Shown: positions 49,983 through 61,447 of the stretch, piece after piece
Layout of the letters: each line of letters starts with the position of its first letter
Position numbering within the stretch: the stretch's first letter is position 1
NCBI GenBank assembly: GCA_964057225.1
Contig: OZ059896.1
Span: 7,626,001 to 7,690,000, forward strand
Length of the DNA stretch: 64,000 bases
Direction: 5' to 3'
DNA from: Auanema rhodensis
Lineage: Eukaryota; Nematoda; Chromadorea; Rhabditida; Rhabditidae
The notes under the pieces: generated by a model
What the model saw: the letters and a program-made list of their open reading frames with translations, nothing else
Database searches by the model: none
Told to the model about the DNA's origin: nothing
Program-made: the position numbers and the translations under genes

Positions 49983-50435
49983 TCATGTTATTGTACAAAT
50001 TTTGTATTTTTTTTTCGAAAATAATAAAATGTAGATTACTTTAATTGTATCTTTTATGTATTTTTTCCTTTTCCTTTTCAATGAAAACAAAGGCATATAT
50101 ATTGGATCGAAATGAAATTACATGAAAGAAATTTTCTGTTGTCATTCATGAAAATATTATAATAATCAACTACTACATTGATGTTGAGATTTGCATTACA
50201 ACTCTATAAACTCGAAAATTATTAATCAAAATGACATTGTTAGCTTTTATCTAATAAAATCTATATTGTTGAATAAAGCTATGCAAAGTAGTAGTTCCTA
50301 ACAAGGCGTTTATAACAAAATTCATCAATTTGCTCTCGTCATTAATTTTTTTCTGTCACCGCCTCTAAATCTTTTAGTCTTTGATTTTGATCAAACGTTT
50401 TCAATACTTCAGTTCAACTATATCCAACTTGTCAA
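49983..50435. other. Intergenic region, transporter / 7TM receptor 1
   Basis: 453 bp of AT-rich sequence with an AATAAA signal near 50022. No exon. Confidence 0.5.
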
Positions 50436-52153
50436 ATGCTCTTTCTTAATCCTAAAACTGGTGAGCCTTCAAGCTCTAAATCACGAGGTACTGTTAAATT
50501 ATAATATTTATCTATCTCAATTAATATATATAATTCTATTAACGTTAATCATTTTTTTAGATGAAACATTGTCTACTTTAGAAGAACTTCATCCGTATCC
50601 AAATCTTGATTTAGTTTTTGCTTTGAGAAACATGATGGATATTGCAACATTAGTTCTCAATCTTCTCGTTCTAACTGTATTATATCTTGAAAAATTGAGA
50701 GAATACAGAGTAATATCTTCAAAAATATATTTTAATTTGAAGAAAATATTCTTTTAGTGTACTTTCTACGGTATTATGTCTATATACATGGGTATAATGG
50801 TAGTAACATCAGCTTGCAGTATGATGTATTGTATATCTGCCGAACTATTTACTGAAGTTCGTCATAATAAGACTTTAGCTATAATCTCAATCGTAAGTCT
50901 TTTTTTCTTATTGAAAATCATTTTTCTTATTTCGATATCTATTTAGGTTGTGGATTATTTTACTTCATTCTATACAGTTTGTTTAATATTCCTAATGAGT
51001 TCTAATAGATGTTTTATTCTTGTTTATCCAAGATTGTATGAAAAATTATTTACAAAGTATATTATATCTTAATTTAACCTTATAATAATCATATTAAGGA
51101 GAAATCTTATTCTATACTTTGTCATAGCAGCTATAGTTGTAGCATCATTGACAGTTGGTGTAGCATTAGCATCTGGTACAATACGAGAATATGATGCTGT
51201 TTCCGGAGCTCTTACTGATTATACAGCAAATGCTGCATTTGTCTCTGTATGTTAAAACTAATTCATTATCTATTTAATTTATTAATTTAAATATATATTT
51301 AGATGGTTAATAATATAATTTATATTATTCCTATATTGACAGCAGGATTTTTTTTGCGAATATATTATCATTTAAAACAAATAAGACAAGATGCTTTTTT
51401 GGGAAAAACTAAACTAATGGTTGATAAAGCGGAGGTCAACAACTGTCATCAAGCTGTTGCTGTTGTTGGCACTTATACTGTGAGATTTAAATAATATTTT
51501 ACTAGAAATCTAATGAAAAGTATGTTACCGAGGAAACTAAAAGAGTACAGATTCATTCAATATTAAATACATGAACGTTAAAAACCAAACTATAAGTCTA
51601 TTAGGTTTTTCCTTTATTTAATTTCTTTTTGAATTAATATCTGAACAGATTTTTATATTTTAATTGAATTTATTCATATTATTATTCATTTCAAAAACAA
51701 GTAGGAGTTCTTCATGATCAAATACATTTAATGAAATTATTTAATTTCAAATTTTTAACAAAAAAATTAAATTTAAAGAAATATATTTTTAGAAAAATTA
51801 GATATAGTATATTCGAAATTATTATAAATTTTATTTATTTTAGGCTTGTTTCATAATTCATTATGTTCTAACTTTTATTGAACCTGGTGAATTGCAACAA
51901 TTTCTTGAAATAACTGAATCAGCTATATCTTGCTTACCTGGTGTCCTCATGCCACTTTCCATAATCGGTTGTAATAGCCAGGTAATTCATCGAATTGTTT
52001 ATTTTCTTAAAAAATAAAATTTTTAAGATGAGAACTTCTATAAAGAAATATATATGTTGTATGTATTCAAAAACTCGAGTTGGTTCAGCAACAAGTTTAA
52101 CAACGAAACAGAATAGTATAAAATTATTTTTTTCATCACGTGATTCTGGATAA
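50436..52153 (+). CDS. Nematode 7TM serpentine receptor 1
   Basis: Eight exons in phase give 344 aa: 50436-50487, 50561-50709, 50758-50892, 50947-51056, 51099-51246, 51303-51479, 51844-51981, 52028-52153. Seven hydrophobic segments: MMDIATLVLNLLVLTVLY; IMSIYMGIMVVTSACSMMY; VVDYFTSFYTVCLIFLM ending in SSNRC in the DRY position; LYFVIAAIVVASLTVGVAL; NNIIYIIPILTAGFF; AVAVVGTYTACFIIHYVL; ISCLPGVLMPLSIIG. A basic, Ser/Thr-rich tail follows. Likely a chemoreceptor-type GPCR. I cannot assign it to a named sr family, and the altered DRY and missing NPxxY set it apart from amine or peptide receptors. Confidence 0.8.
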
Positions 52154-52917
52154 AACGAAATTTCATTATGTTCAAAAAAAAATTTTATTGAATGTATAAT
52201 TTGTATATTGTGATTACAAATAAATTGTTTTATATAGTTTTAAATTATTTTTAAAATTATTTAAAGTTTGAAGCTGAAGTTTTAAAGTTTAATTAACTTT
52301 TACATTTATAATTTTTGTAAAAATATATACTTTATATAATATACTATTTAATGTAAAATATAAATTTCATATTTTATAATTTACATTTGAAATTAAAAAA
52401 ATTTTTTTTTCTTCTAATGAAAGAAAATATTTTTCATTTTTTTCTCTCAAAGATCTACTGATCTGAAAGCTTATGAATCTCGCCTACTCTATTCCAACTC
52501 CTCCCTCTCATCCTAATCTGTATTTATGTTTCCTGACACTCCTTAATCCTACAATATCTCCAAAATTCTTTTATATTTCTTTCATCATCTTGAATTTGCT
52601 TAATGGTCCAGCTTATCTAGCTCATTTAGATCCCGCTCTTAACTAATAGCTTTTTCAATCTATCCAACCTATTTCATATTATATCTTTACTTTCTCTTTA
52701 AAATCTTATATATGTATTATAATATTTATTTATATTAAGAATAAGTAACTGTATAATCCAAAACATCAATTCAGTTCAAAATTTCTTTAATCAACCCATG
52801 TTTCCTTTCATTCAAACTTCCTTTTTACAATATTTTATAAGTTCATCTTCTATATACTATATACTATATATACATATATTATATTGAAAATAAAATATTT
52901 TAGTTCCAGCTACTGAG
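52154..52917. other. Intergenic region between receptor genes
   Basis: 764 bp, AT-rich with a TA-rich stretch at 52850-52900 just before the next gene. No exon. Confidence 0.5.
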
Positions 52918-53812
52918 ATGTTAGAAGATGTTCTTAACGAAGTTTTACCAATTGCTGGTTTTGCTGTCATTTCTTCATCAATTTTCATTATAATAGTTTT
53001 AAGTAAATGCAAAGAAATATTTCGATTTTTACTTTACTTTGCTATTATAGGTAAATATAATTTTTATTTTTTTTATTTAAAAATATAAAAATATTTAGAT
53101 TTAATTCAAGGTTTATCTATAATATATGCTGGTTTTTATGGAGTTTTCATTAGTGTTTATGGTGAAAAAATTGGAAAAGTATGAAACATTTATTAGTTTT
53201 TTTGATAAAATATATAATATTTCAGGTTATGAATCCATGGAATTGTTATTTTAGAGCATTTCATAATCTTTTATGGTCATTCATCGATGTTTCTCAAATG
53301 CTTTTGCTTCTTCTTTTTGCATTTGATCGTTTTTTGCGAATGATTATACCTGTTCATCATAAAAAAGTAAATTTATCTTTATAATATTTAAGAAAATTTG
53401 TTTTTGAAGATATCAACGTTTTACTTACTTTGGAAAGTTTTTGTCATTTTTCTTATATTATCAATGGGAGCAACAATACCATCTTTAGATTATGCTATAC
53501 TTGTAAGTATAAAATATTAAAATAAAATAAAATAATTTTATTTTAGTCATCAAGTAATGCTTCAATATCAGTCTCATCCTTATGTCGTTATAGTGAAGTT
53601 GTTGGAAAAGAATATTATATACAACATATATTATCATTTCAAATATATCCATTTTTAGGTTACAGTTTTTATTTTTGTTTTTATTTAAATTTTGTTTTTT
53701 TTAAGCTTTATTTATTCTTTTTATATCATTACTTATCAAGGGAATTCGTCAAACACGTCCAAAATGGAGTTATAATTGGTCAGAAGATCGTCTAGATTCT
53801 AAACAAGTAATA

Positions 53813-53856
<44 letters not shown>

Positions 53857-54946
53857 TATAAAATATAATTATTTAAAATTTTAAATAATAAAAGAAAAAA
53901 AACAATTAAATGGTTAATCATGGAGAAAGATTCCAAATTTCTTGATCATTAGATTATCCTCCCAGCTTATGTAACATTATATCTATCTAGTTTATAATCA
54001 AAATATTGATAAAACTATTGTAAAATATTAAAAACTACCAAAATGAAATATTTATTTGAATTTTAAAAATATATAATATTTAAATTTTTAAGTTATTCAA
54101 TGCTTGCTTTATAAGATGTATCCTTACATCTCTATCAGCTCATTTGCCATTCATGGTCTTACCAAAGAATCTCATATCGTTTTCCAATTTATCATTGGAT
54201 TATATTCTAAGGTAAATTTTGAAAAATATATAATTATTAATTATAATAATTTAAGATTATTCTATTGTGTACTTGTTCCAACTATACAGCCATTATGCTA
54301 TATATTATTTTTGCCAATTTTCAATACTAGAATTCAGATGGTTTTCAATCGTTATGGTCATAATACTAAAAGAGATTGGATAAGTGCTTGTAAATATATA
54401 TTAAAATATAAAATATATTATATATATAATATCTATTTAGCTGATCCTCCTGCTGCCCCTGGTGAGAAGAAAGACAAATTTGGTGAAGTAAATCCTTTCG
54501 GATCCTGGTATTCTTCAACAGGAAATGTTGTTGGTAAGTTAATACATTATACATGCACACAATGTATAATATGTATTGAAGCAGAAAATATTTCTTTTAT
54601 TTTCTTATTCAAAGTTGAAGTTTTAAGTTTTTTTTCTTAAGTTTTAAACAAAAAAAAAACAAATAATTGAAGACAATTCTATTATGTATATAGGTTCTAT
54701 GCAATCAGTAATAATTTATAAACTATATAGATTCAAAACAAAACAAAATGGAAAATAAATAAATTTAATTTTGCAGGTGAAGCTGGAGTTCCTATGGAAG
54801 AGAAAATGCATATGGAAAGAAGTGTTTCTTTCTTTTATGAGAAGGAAGAACGTGAAGAATTAGAAAAACAACGAAAAAATCAAATTGTAAATTCAATAAC
54901 CGTAGTTATTCCTCCTACAATTCCTTCTGTATCTCTTGATTTTTAA
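52918..54946 (+). CDS. Nematode 7TM serpentine receptor 2
   Basis: Ten exons in phase give 389 aa: 52918-53050, 53099-53178, 53226-53366, 53410-53502, 53547-53658, 53706-53806, 54093-54211, 54256-54383, 54441-54533, 54777-54946. Hydrophobic segments begin with VLPIAGFAVISSSIFIIIVL. Helix 3 ends in LLLLLFAFDRFLRM, with FDRF in the DRY position, and helix 7 is FYCVLVPTIQPLCYILFLPI, resembling the NPxxY region. This suggests a chemosensory-type GPCR, distinct from receptor 1. The long hydrophilic tail (APGEKKDKFGEVNPFGSWY, then a charged KEEREELEKQRKNQ helix) is unusual. Its last 32 coding bases overlap the end of the torsin gene on the other strand. Confidence 0.8.
53819..53853. repeat. (TA)n microsatellite
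   Basis: About 17 TA units in the sixth intron of receptor gene 2. Likely polymorphic. Confidence 0.9.
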
Positions 54947-56914
54947 GTGTAAGATCAGTACGAGCAGAAACTTTTTTGCATCCAGTACTGGCATATGAAT
55001 GTTTAAAATACTGAAAAATAAAATTATTAATTATAATATACAAATATATATAATAAAAGTAAAATATATTAATTAAATATGAAAAACCTGAATAGAATCA
55101 GCAACTTGTTCAACTAAATCAGTATTTTCAGCTACAATTTGTCGATTCGTTGATTCCAAATAATGTTGAATACATTGTACAATATGTTTACGTTCTAAAG
55201 GTAAAAATGGTACAAATATATCAATTAGTCCATTTTGTAGAACAATAGATCGATGAAATCCACCTAAAAACATTGTTTGATTAATTAATCTCTAAAGCTT
55301 ATTTCTAAAACTTTAATATAATCTAGAAAAATATAAAATTTTTTAATATAAACCTTGTCCATTGAATACAGAATTCGTAATAGACTTTTCAAACTGGATT
55401 AATTGTAGATTTTCCCTTAAGCCATCATCCTTCTTCATATGTCCAATCACAATATCATTGATTACTGTACCAGCTTCTCGTCTAAAATATGAGCATAAAG
55501 AATATTCTTTTAATTTTTTTATATAATTAACCCAATAAATATAAATGTTGTTTTACGATAATCAATACCATCCACATTTTCTTGATATTCCATATATGGA
55601 AAAAGTGCATCTAAAGTTTGTTATATTCATTAAGATATTCATATATCTATTGAATAATTTATAAATTACCTATTAATCTATTATCTAATAAATCATTTTC
55701 ATCAAATATAAACATAGCTCTATTACATGCTGATGTTGTTTTTTGAATTGTTTTCGTTACCAATTCCTAAAAGTATTTTTATTCCAAATTATTAATAAAG
55801 AATCATATCTTACAATTTGTTCATCAATATTGCGTCTTGATAGAGTTGCTCCATGAAAATATTGAACATTATTATATTTTCTATAATTAGAAATATAGAT
55901 AACATAATATAAATTTATTTTATTTATAGCTTACGTATTAAATATTTTCATTATGCTCATGGCAGTATATGTCTTTCCAACACCAGATGATCCATGTAAT
56001 GATAAAACCAAACTTTTTCGAGGTTGTTCTTGTTCCAAATGTGACTAAAATGTAATTTTTCAAATAAATATATTAAGATTATAGTCATTGTTTTACTTGG
56101 ATTAATGTTGGAATAGTAGATACAGCTATATGTTGACCATAGAGATCTTGAGAGAAAAATTTGGATAAATCTAATAATTAATATAAATTATTTCCATATA
56201 TTATATAATATAGAATGTTATTACCTATAATTACTTGTTGAATATCAAATTTACAATCAGAACATAGGCACTTATTGTGATCAATTTCAATATTTTCATC
56301 TTCTTTTTCATTATTCTAAATAATTTATTTTATAAAAATGCTTTTGGTTGAATTAATATTAACAAAAAAAATTATTTTTTTGGATATTCAGTGATAATAT
56401 ATATCTATTTTAGATGAATAATCAAAATAGCCTTTTATATAAAAGCTTTTGACCATAGATTGACAACAAAAAAAAAATATTTTTTGATGAAAGGTAGTGA
56501 TAATGTATTTTTATTTTTTGTTGAATAATCATAATAACATATTGATTAATAGGATGCAACCGTTCAAAAAGCAATACTTAAAGAATGAAAATCATCACGT
56601 TGAATGCCACGTAAGCATTATTATATAATTAGAATATTACGTGTTATTTATTTATATATAAGTTACCTTTATTTCAATATTTTCATCTAATTTTGGCTCT
56701 GTTTTATGACTTTCTTGAGGAACATGTACTGTTTTTGCGCAACCATCAACTAAAATATTAAATTATTTTTATATAATTACACTTGATGCATATTTAATGT
56801 TCTTAATTTACAAATTAAGTTGAACTAACCTGATATTGCATTTATTATAATTAAAATAAATATTAAAATTAAGTTAAAGCTTGATAAATGGTATCCATTC
56901 ACACTTCGTGTCAT
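54915..56914 (-). CDS. Torsin-family AAA+ ATPase
   Basis: ER-lumen AAA+ ATPase. Eleven exons in phase give 361 aa: 56914-56830, 56749-56667, 56315-56225, 56170-56097, 56044-55935, 55880-55814, 55766-55670, 55610-55532, 55481-55354, 55263-55088, 55010-54915. A signal peptide (FNLILIFILIIINAIS) fits luminal location. Walker A is GSSGVGKT, Walker B FIFDEND, with DGIDYRKTTFIFI and the C-terminal GCK sensor motif (ASTGCKKVSART). Most torsins have GKN in Walker A; this one has the canonical GKT. Between signal peptide and ATPase lies an acidic linker in which DENIEI occurs twice, then CLCSDCKFD as in torsins. The ATG at 56914 is the first good start. The closest worm relatives would be OOC-5/TOR genes. 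Confidence 0.9.
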
Positions 56915-57406
56915 TCCATCTAATGTATTTCTTGATCCAATCGATTAATTTCTTGTCCCAAGTATAGGAAATTGCGACGTCACCTCCACCCCCTCTCTCT
57001 ATTCTCAAGGCCAGAATATCAATATTTCTTAACGTAAATGAATATAATACTTATTATTCAATAGAATAATTAAATTTTTGTTTTAGTTGTATTATCTTTC
57101 ATAATCATGTCTTGTTTATTCATAAAGAAGTACACATTTTTAACATTTCAAAGTCCACAATCAATTAGTTTTCAATATTTAAAAATATATTAATATTTGA
57201 GTAGCAAATAGATGTTTTATGATCTTTTAAGCTATACCTTATTGAAGTCTTTCTATTTCTTTTTTCATATTAATATTTAATGTTATATGACATTGTAATA
57301 AGTAACTGTCCGTTCATCATGATCTGTCTTTTCCATTTTCTTATTTTATTTTTATTTCATTCATATATTTATTACTTTATATTGAATTTCAGGTAAAAGA
57401 AATCTA
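56915..57406. promoter_or_regulatory. Divergent region, torsin / orphan secreted protein
   Basis: 492 bp between start codons pointing apart. A C-rich block (cctccaccccctctctct) at 56981-57000 stands out in AT-rich sequence. A tttcag acceptor 15 bp before the ATG at 57407 fits trans-splicing. No exon. Confidence 0.45.
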
Positions 57407-58744
57407 ATGAAACGAATAAATTATATTATTTGTTTCATTTTTATTTTGTTTTTTAATGTATTTCCGTGTATAAAATGTGACTTTGTTGATCCAAATGAGC
57501 CATATTCTATGTCGGATTTATTTGACGAAGATCCTAATCCACACGATTCTTTTCAGGTAATTATATATTTTATAATTAAACTTTAATTATTTGTTTTTGC
57601 ATTTAAGGATTTAATTAAAGAAGAAGAAGAAGCTTCCGAATCCCCGGAAACTACACTAGCAATTGAAACCGTTATAGAAGCTGAAGATGAAATTGCTGAA
57701 AACAACGAAGCTGATGGGTTCTGGACTTTTATCAAATCTTGCCAATCCGTTTTGACCAAAGCTGCTTTGTTAATGTCACTGATTAAAGCACTTCAACGTT
57801 GCTGTATTGGATTAAAGGATTTGATATTCAAACGTGGTCGATCACGTCAACGTCGCATATCTAGTGATTCGGAAGACGACTCAAATTCGTCATATCGACG
57901 AAGCCCATCAAATGGTTTGTTCTGTTTTCATTCTTCTTCTTTCTTAATTTGGATGTTGTTATCAATATATTGTTTTAAAAATACTTTTTATTCGGGCTTC
58001 TGCTGGGCATTGAATGATCGTTTTCGACTTAGAAACAGCTTCATATATGAGATAACAAAAGCCAATACTTCAGCATATATAAGATCGGTTTCATTACTCC
58101 TATTCGAGAATATTGGAGGAGGAGAAGGAGGGTGGGTGTGTGGTTACAAGTGATCCTCACACTGAAAAAGCTCATGTGTGATCACTTTGGAAACCGAATG
58201 CATATGCATGGATATAGATACATATACATATGCACATATACTTATATTTCGTTGCAAATATAGACAAACTGAACTATTAATCAACTTTTTTATTCTGTTA
58301 ATCTAAATATATTATATTTATATATACATACAGATGTATTTCTTTTTTTTTATATAAACATAAACTATTTAGACTCTGAGGTCAAGCCACGAAGGATACG
58401 CGACAATCTAAAAATTCCTCTAAAAATTGGTTCGTTTGTATTCTTTTTGTTATTGATCCAGATGAATCTATTTATTTTATCTTTTTGTTTTATCAGTCTA
58501 ATTTACAATCAAATTTGAAAAAATATTCAGTTTAATTTCAGCTAAGGAACTAATTACTTCTGAATGCGAAGAGCTTAACGTCGTCAAACAAATTAGGTAT
58601 TGATTGTTGTCTTTTAATTTGGATTACAAGATAAGTGTCAGCATATTTCAATGACACAATTCGCTAAAGATATAGCTGCGATATAGTACGGAGATTTCTA
58701 CTGATGACCGGATGAGCGACGGATGCGCAAAAGAAAGACGATGA
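57407..58744 (+). CDS. Orphan secreted protein, acidic then basic
   Basis: Five exons (57407-57556, 57608-57914, 58373-58429, 58542-58596, 58687-58744) give 208 aa. I do not recognise the family. The N-terminus (NYIICFIFILFFNVFPCIKC) is a signal peptide. An acidic region follows (LIKEEEEASESPETT, EAEDEIAENNEADG), then a compact segment with hydrophobic and Cys residues (FIKSCQSVLTKAALLMSL, ALQRCCIGLKDLIF), then a strongly basic KRGRSRQRRIS with paired-basic sites and Ser/Asp-rich sequence. This order (signal, acidic pro-region, Cys-containing core, paired basics) resembles a processed secreted precursor, but no known peptide was identified. The last acceptor is the least certain; the frame stays open to a TGA at 58742. 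Confidence 0.65.
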
Positions 58745-61447
58745 TGACGAGAAACAGGAAGATGATGCTAGCTTGGAGCTATTGGCTTCATCTTCTCCTA
58801 GTTTTCTTCTTGTTCTCTCTCTGTGTCTTTCCTCATTCTCTACATCAGTTAGCATCACTCTTATTGGTTTCTCTGTTAGGATCCTTCCGACCTTCTAGAA
58901 TAGCTTCTCCCTCCTTCATTTATCTCTTTCTTTCTTCACATGTCCACTTCTCTCTTATATATCTTAATTTCACTTTTGCTATTTTCCACTTAAGCTGCAG
59001 TTATAGTTTTATTCTTCATTTCAAGACTCTTGCCGTCAATTGGATCTTATCTTCTTTCTTTTTTTTTTTGAAATCTTCCTATTTTGACATTCATACCACT
59101 CTCCTCAAATTCTTATTTTCATTTGATCTGAGCTCTTAAGAAAGCCAATATTCCTGTTTGATGGGCCTAAAACAACTAAGTCAATTTAGAAATTTCTGCT
59201 AGATTTCTGCCCTAAGATAAATACTTAAAAACCTTTTTTCAGGCTACCTAACCTTGGGCTAAAGGATGACTGATTCACAAGGTTCCTTCTATTCATTCTC
59301 CAGTCAGCTTGATGCAAGAGATCTTATATAAAAACTTGCCATCTTCAATCTAAAAACACCACCAATCTACATTTCGGGTCATTTTTCAGATTCACATCAC
59401 ACTTTTACCTTCTATTTTATTTTAATATTCATCCTTTTTTTTGTTTTTATCCGATATTTTTTATTTTTTTTCAATGTTTTTATGTTTCAGTTTTCTTCCC
59501 CCACTTTTTGTTATAAATCATCACACATGAAGTTTACAACAATTTCCAAAAAAAATATATTAAAATTCATTTGTAAGTGCCTCATTATTCTTAGTTTAGT
59601 TACCAAATGTTTCTGTATAAACTAGTGATCATGAAGTATTATTCAAAATCAGCATGAATATGTATGACTGAACCGGTTCAACGGTTATCAAGTCCTTCTT
59701 CAACATAACAATTTGATGCCATCATGGTCACTAGTTTCATGAAAAATCTCCTAATATCGTATAAACAAGTCTATAAATGAAAGTAAAATAATCTCTCCAT
59801 ATGTGACTAATTCACATCCACATACATATGTGCAAAAACTATTACATGAAGTGTTCAAATCTAAAAATAGCTTTGTACCTTTTTTTTTTTTTAAATTAGC
59901 AAAATATCATACAAACTTTAAGTAATACTACACCATATTCAAATTCTGCCTTAACTGTACTTTGTCTTCGATTTTTGTTAAACTTGAGGAGCAGATCGTC
60001 CAGCAGCTGTACCAAATAATCCGATTATATGACTCTTTCTTGTCTATCCTTTCACCATAAGATATGACCTATTCAGATCATTTTCTATTGTTTTTCTATA
60101 TCCTTAGTCAGTAGAAGACTCTCCTTTCTCACCTGCTTTAACTAGCATTTCTTTGAAAAGAATAGTTTTCACTTTAGTTGTCATGTTATTCCCTCGGGAA
60201 CTGGCCTTCAAAGACTTGAAGAGAGCCTTTTCTTTGGCCTCGCCTTGTCTCATTCTCCTCTCAAATAGCTCGCTTTCATATGTTCAATTTTTATATACTC
60301 TTCCTTTTTTTTTCATTTTCGCATAAATGAATGACCTAGCTTTTCGTGTTTTTTTTTTCGAAAGTTACTGCATCGTATGCTTTTTTCTTACGAAAAATTG
60401 CGAACACTTTTGAATTTTTTCAAATATAATGAAAATTTTCGATTTAAAATCATCGAAAATTCTTTTTTTCATCTCAACTGCTTATAAACTGATTCAATTA
60501 TTGACCAATATTGCATGAGTAGTAAACCTACTGTCATCTTATTTCTCATGAATATGCTCTATTCATCAGAATTTTCGTCTTCAATCTAACTCTTTCATAA
60601 AATTTCAAAGATTATTCATAAGAAGGCATGGTATTTTCCTTGCGTTCCTTCCTGAAAGAAGAAAAACTGGCCTTTTTTTCAATATGAAAGAATTCGAGCG
60701 AAATCAAAGACCCTCTTCAATTAAGTATGTTATAACTATATGAATTAATATATTTGTATCTTACCATCAATAAGCAATGTATTTCAGCTTAGCTGACACC
60801 CTTTTTCCCTACTCATTATGCCAGCATATAGAATTGAGCGATGACTCCTCCCTCCTTCTCTAGCTCTCCGCCAGCTGGATCCAGAACTCTAATTACTTTA
60901 CCAATTCGATCCATTCTATTCTGTCAACACATATACAGCGCATTGTATGGCCTAGAAATGTTTGAATTTTTCAAAATTAAACAAATGAATGCTTCCTTCT
61001 CCTTAAATTTCAAATCTGCTCAACACATTTCTCTTCACTATCGTGCGCCACCAGTAACCAGTAGCTAAATTACGTCTTTACGTCCTTATTTTCCAGTTTA
61101 ATACCGTAATCAAAAAAATATGGCAGGACAATTTCGATTTTTAAGAAGTAGTTCTTCTCTAACTTTGTTAATTTGTATTTGCTTCTTTATAATGTTATAA
61201 AACTATTTTATACTCCATTTTACATAATTATACGTATTTAGTATTGATTTATTTCATCTTTCATTAAATATCTTGTTTCTGATATGTTAATTATTTTTTA
61301 ATTTGTTCGCTATATTTCTAAAATAATTTTTTCTTTGTTTTGTTATTTTAAATTAATTTTTTCAGTTGATCGGATTATCGGTCAATTTACGCTCTCTCAT
61401 CATAATTTTGTACGAACATCGTCAGGGGCTTTGCCCCCAAATCTGAC
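58745..61447. other. Long intergenic region, pyrimidine-rich
   Basis: 2.7 kb, the longest gene-free stretch. It is rich in T/C tracts on the plus strand (58780-59000, 59400-59520, 60250-60370). Open frames at 58723-59139 and 60841-61068 are built from these tracts and match nothing. A ttttttcag acceptor near 61366 marks the likely 5' end of the next transcript. No RNA gene was seen. Confidence 0.5.
61425..61437 (+). promoter_or_regulatory. Short GC hairpin in the 5' leader of the glycosyltransferase gene
   Basis: GGGGC TTT GCCCC: a perfect 5-bp all-GC stem with a 3-nt loop, 10 nt before the ATG at 61448. Being in the presumed leader, it could slow ribosome scanning. Structure is read directly; effect is inference. 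Confidence 0.45.

Noticed and set aside
56341-56600. Two loosely similar segments (GTGATAAT...GAATAATCA) in a torsin intron
   Set aside because: Similarity is limited to AT-rich words; there are no terminal repeats or target-site duplication to support a mobile element.
58664-59139. Open frames on both strands over 58664-59139
   Set aside because: Low-complexity Ser/Leu or Arg/Glu products from pyrimidine tracts; they overlap the last exon of the orphan gene and match nothing.
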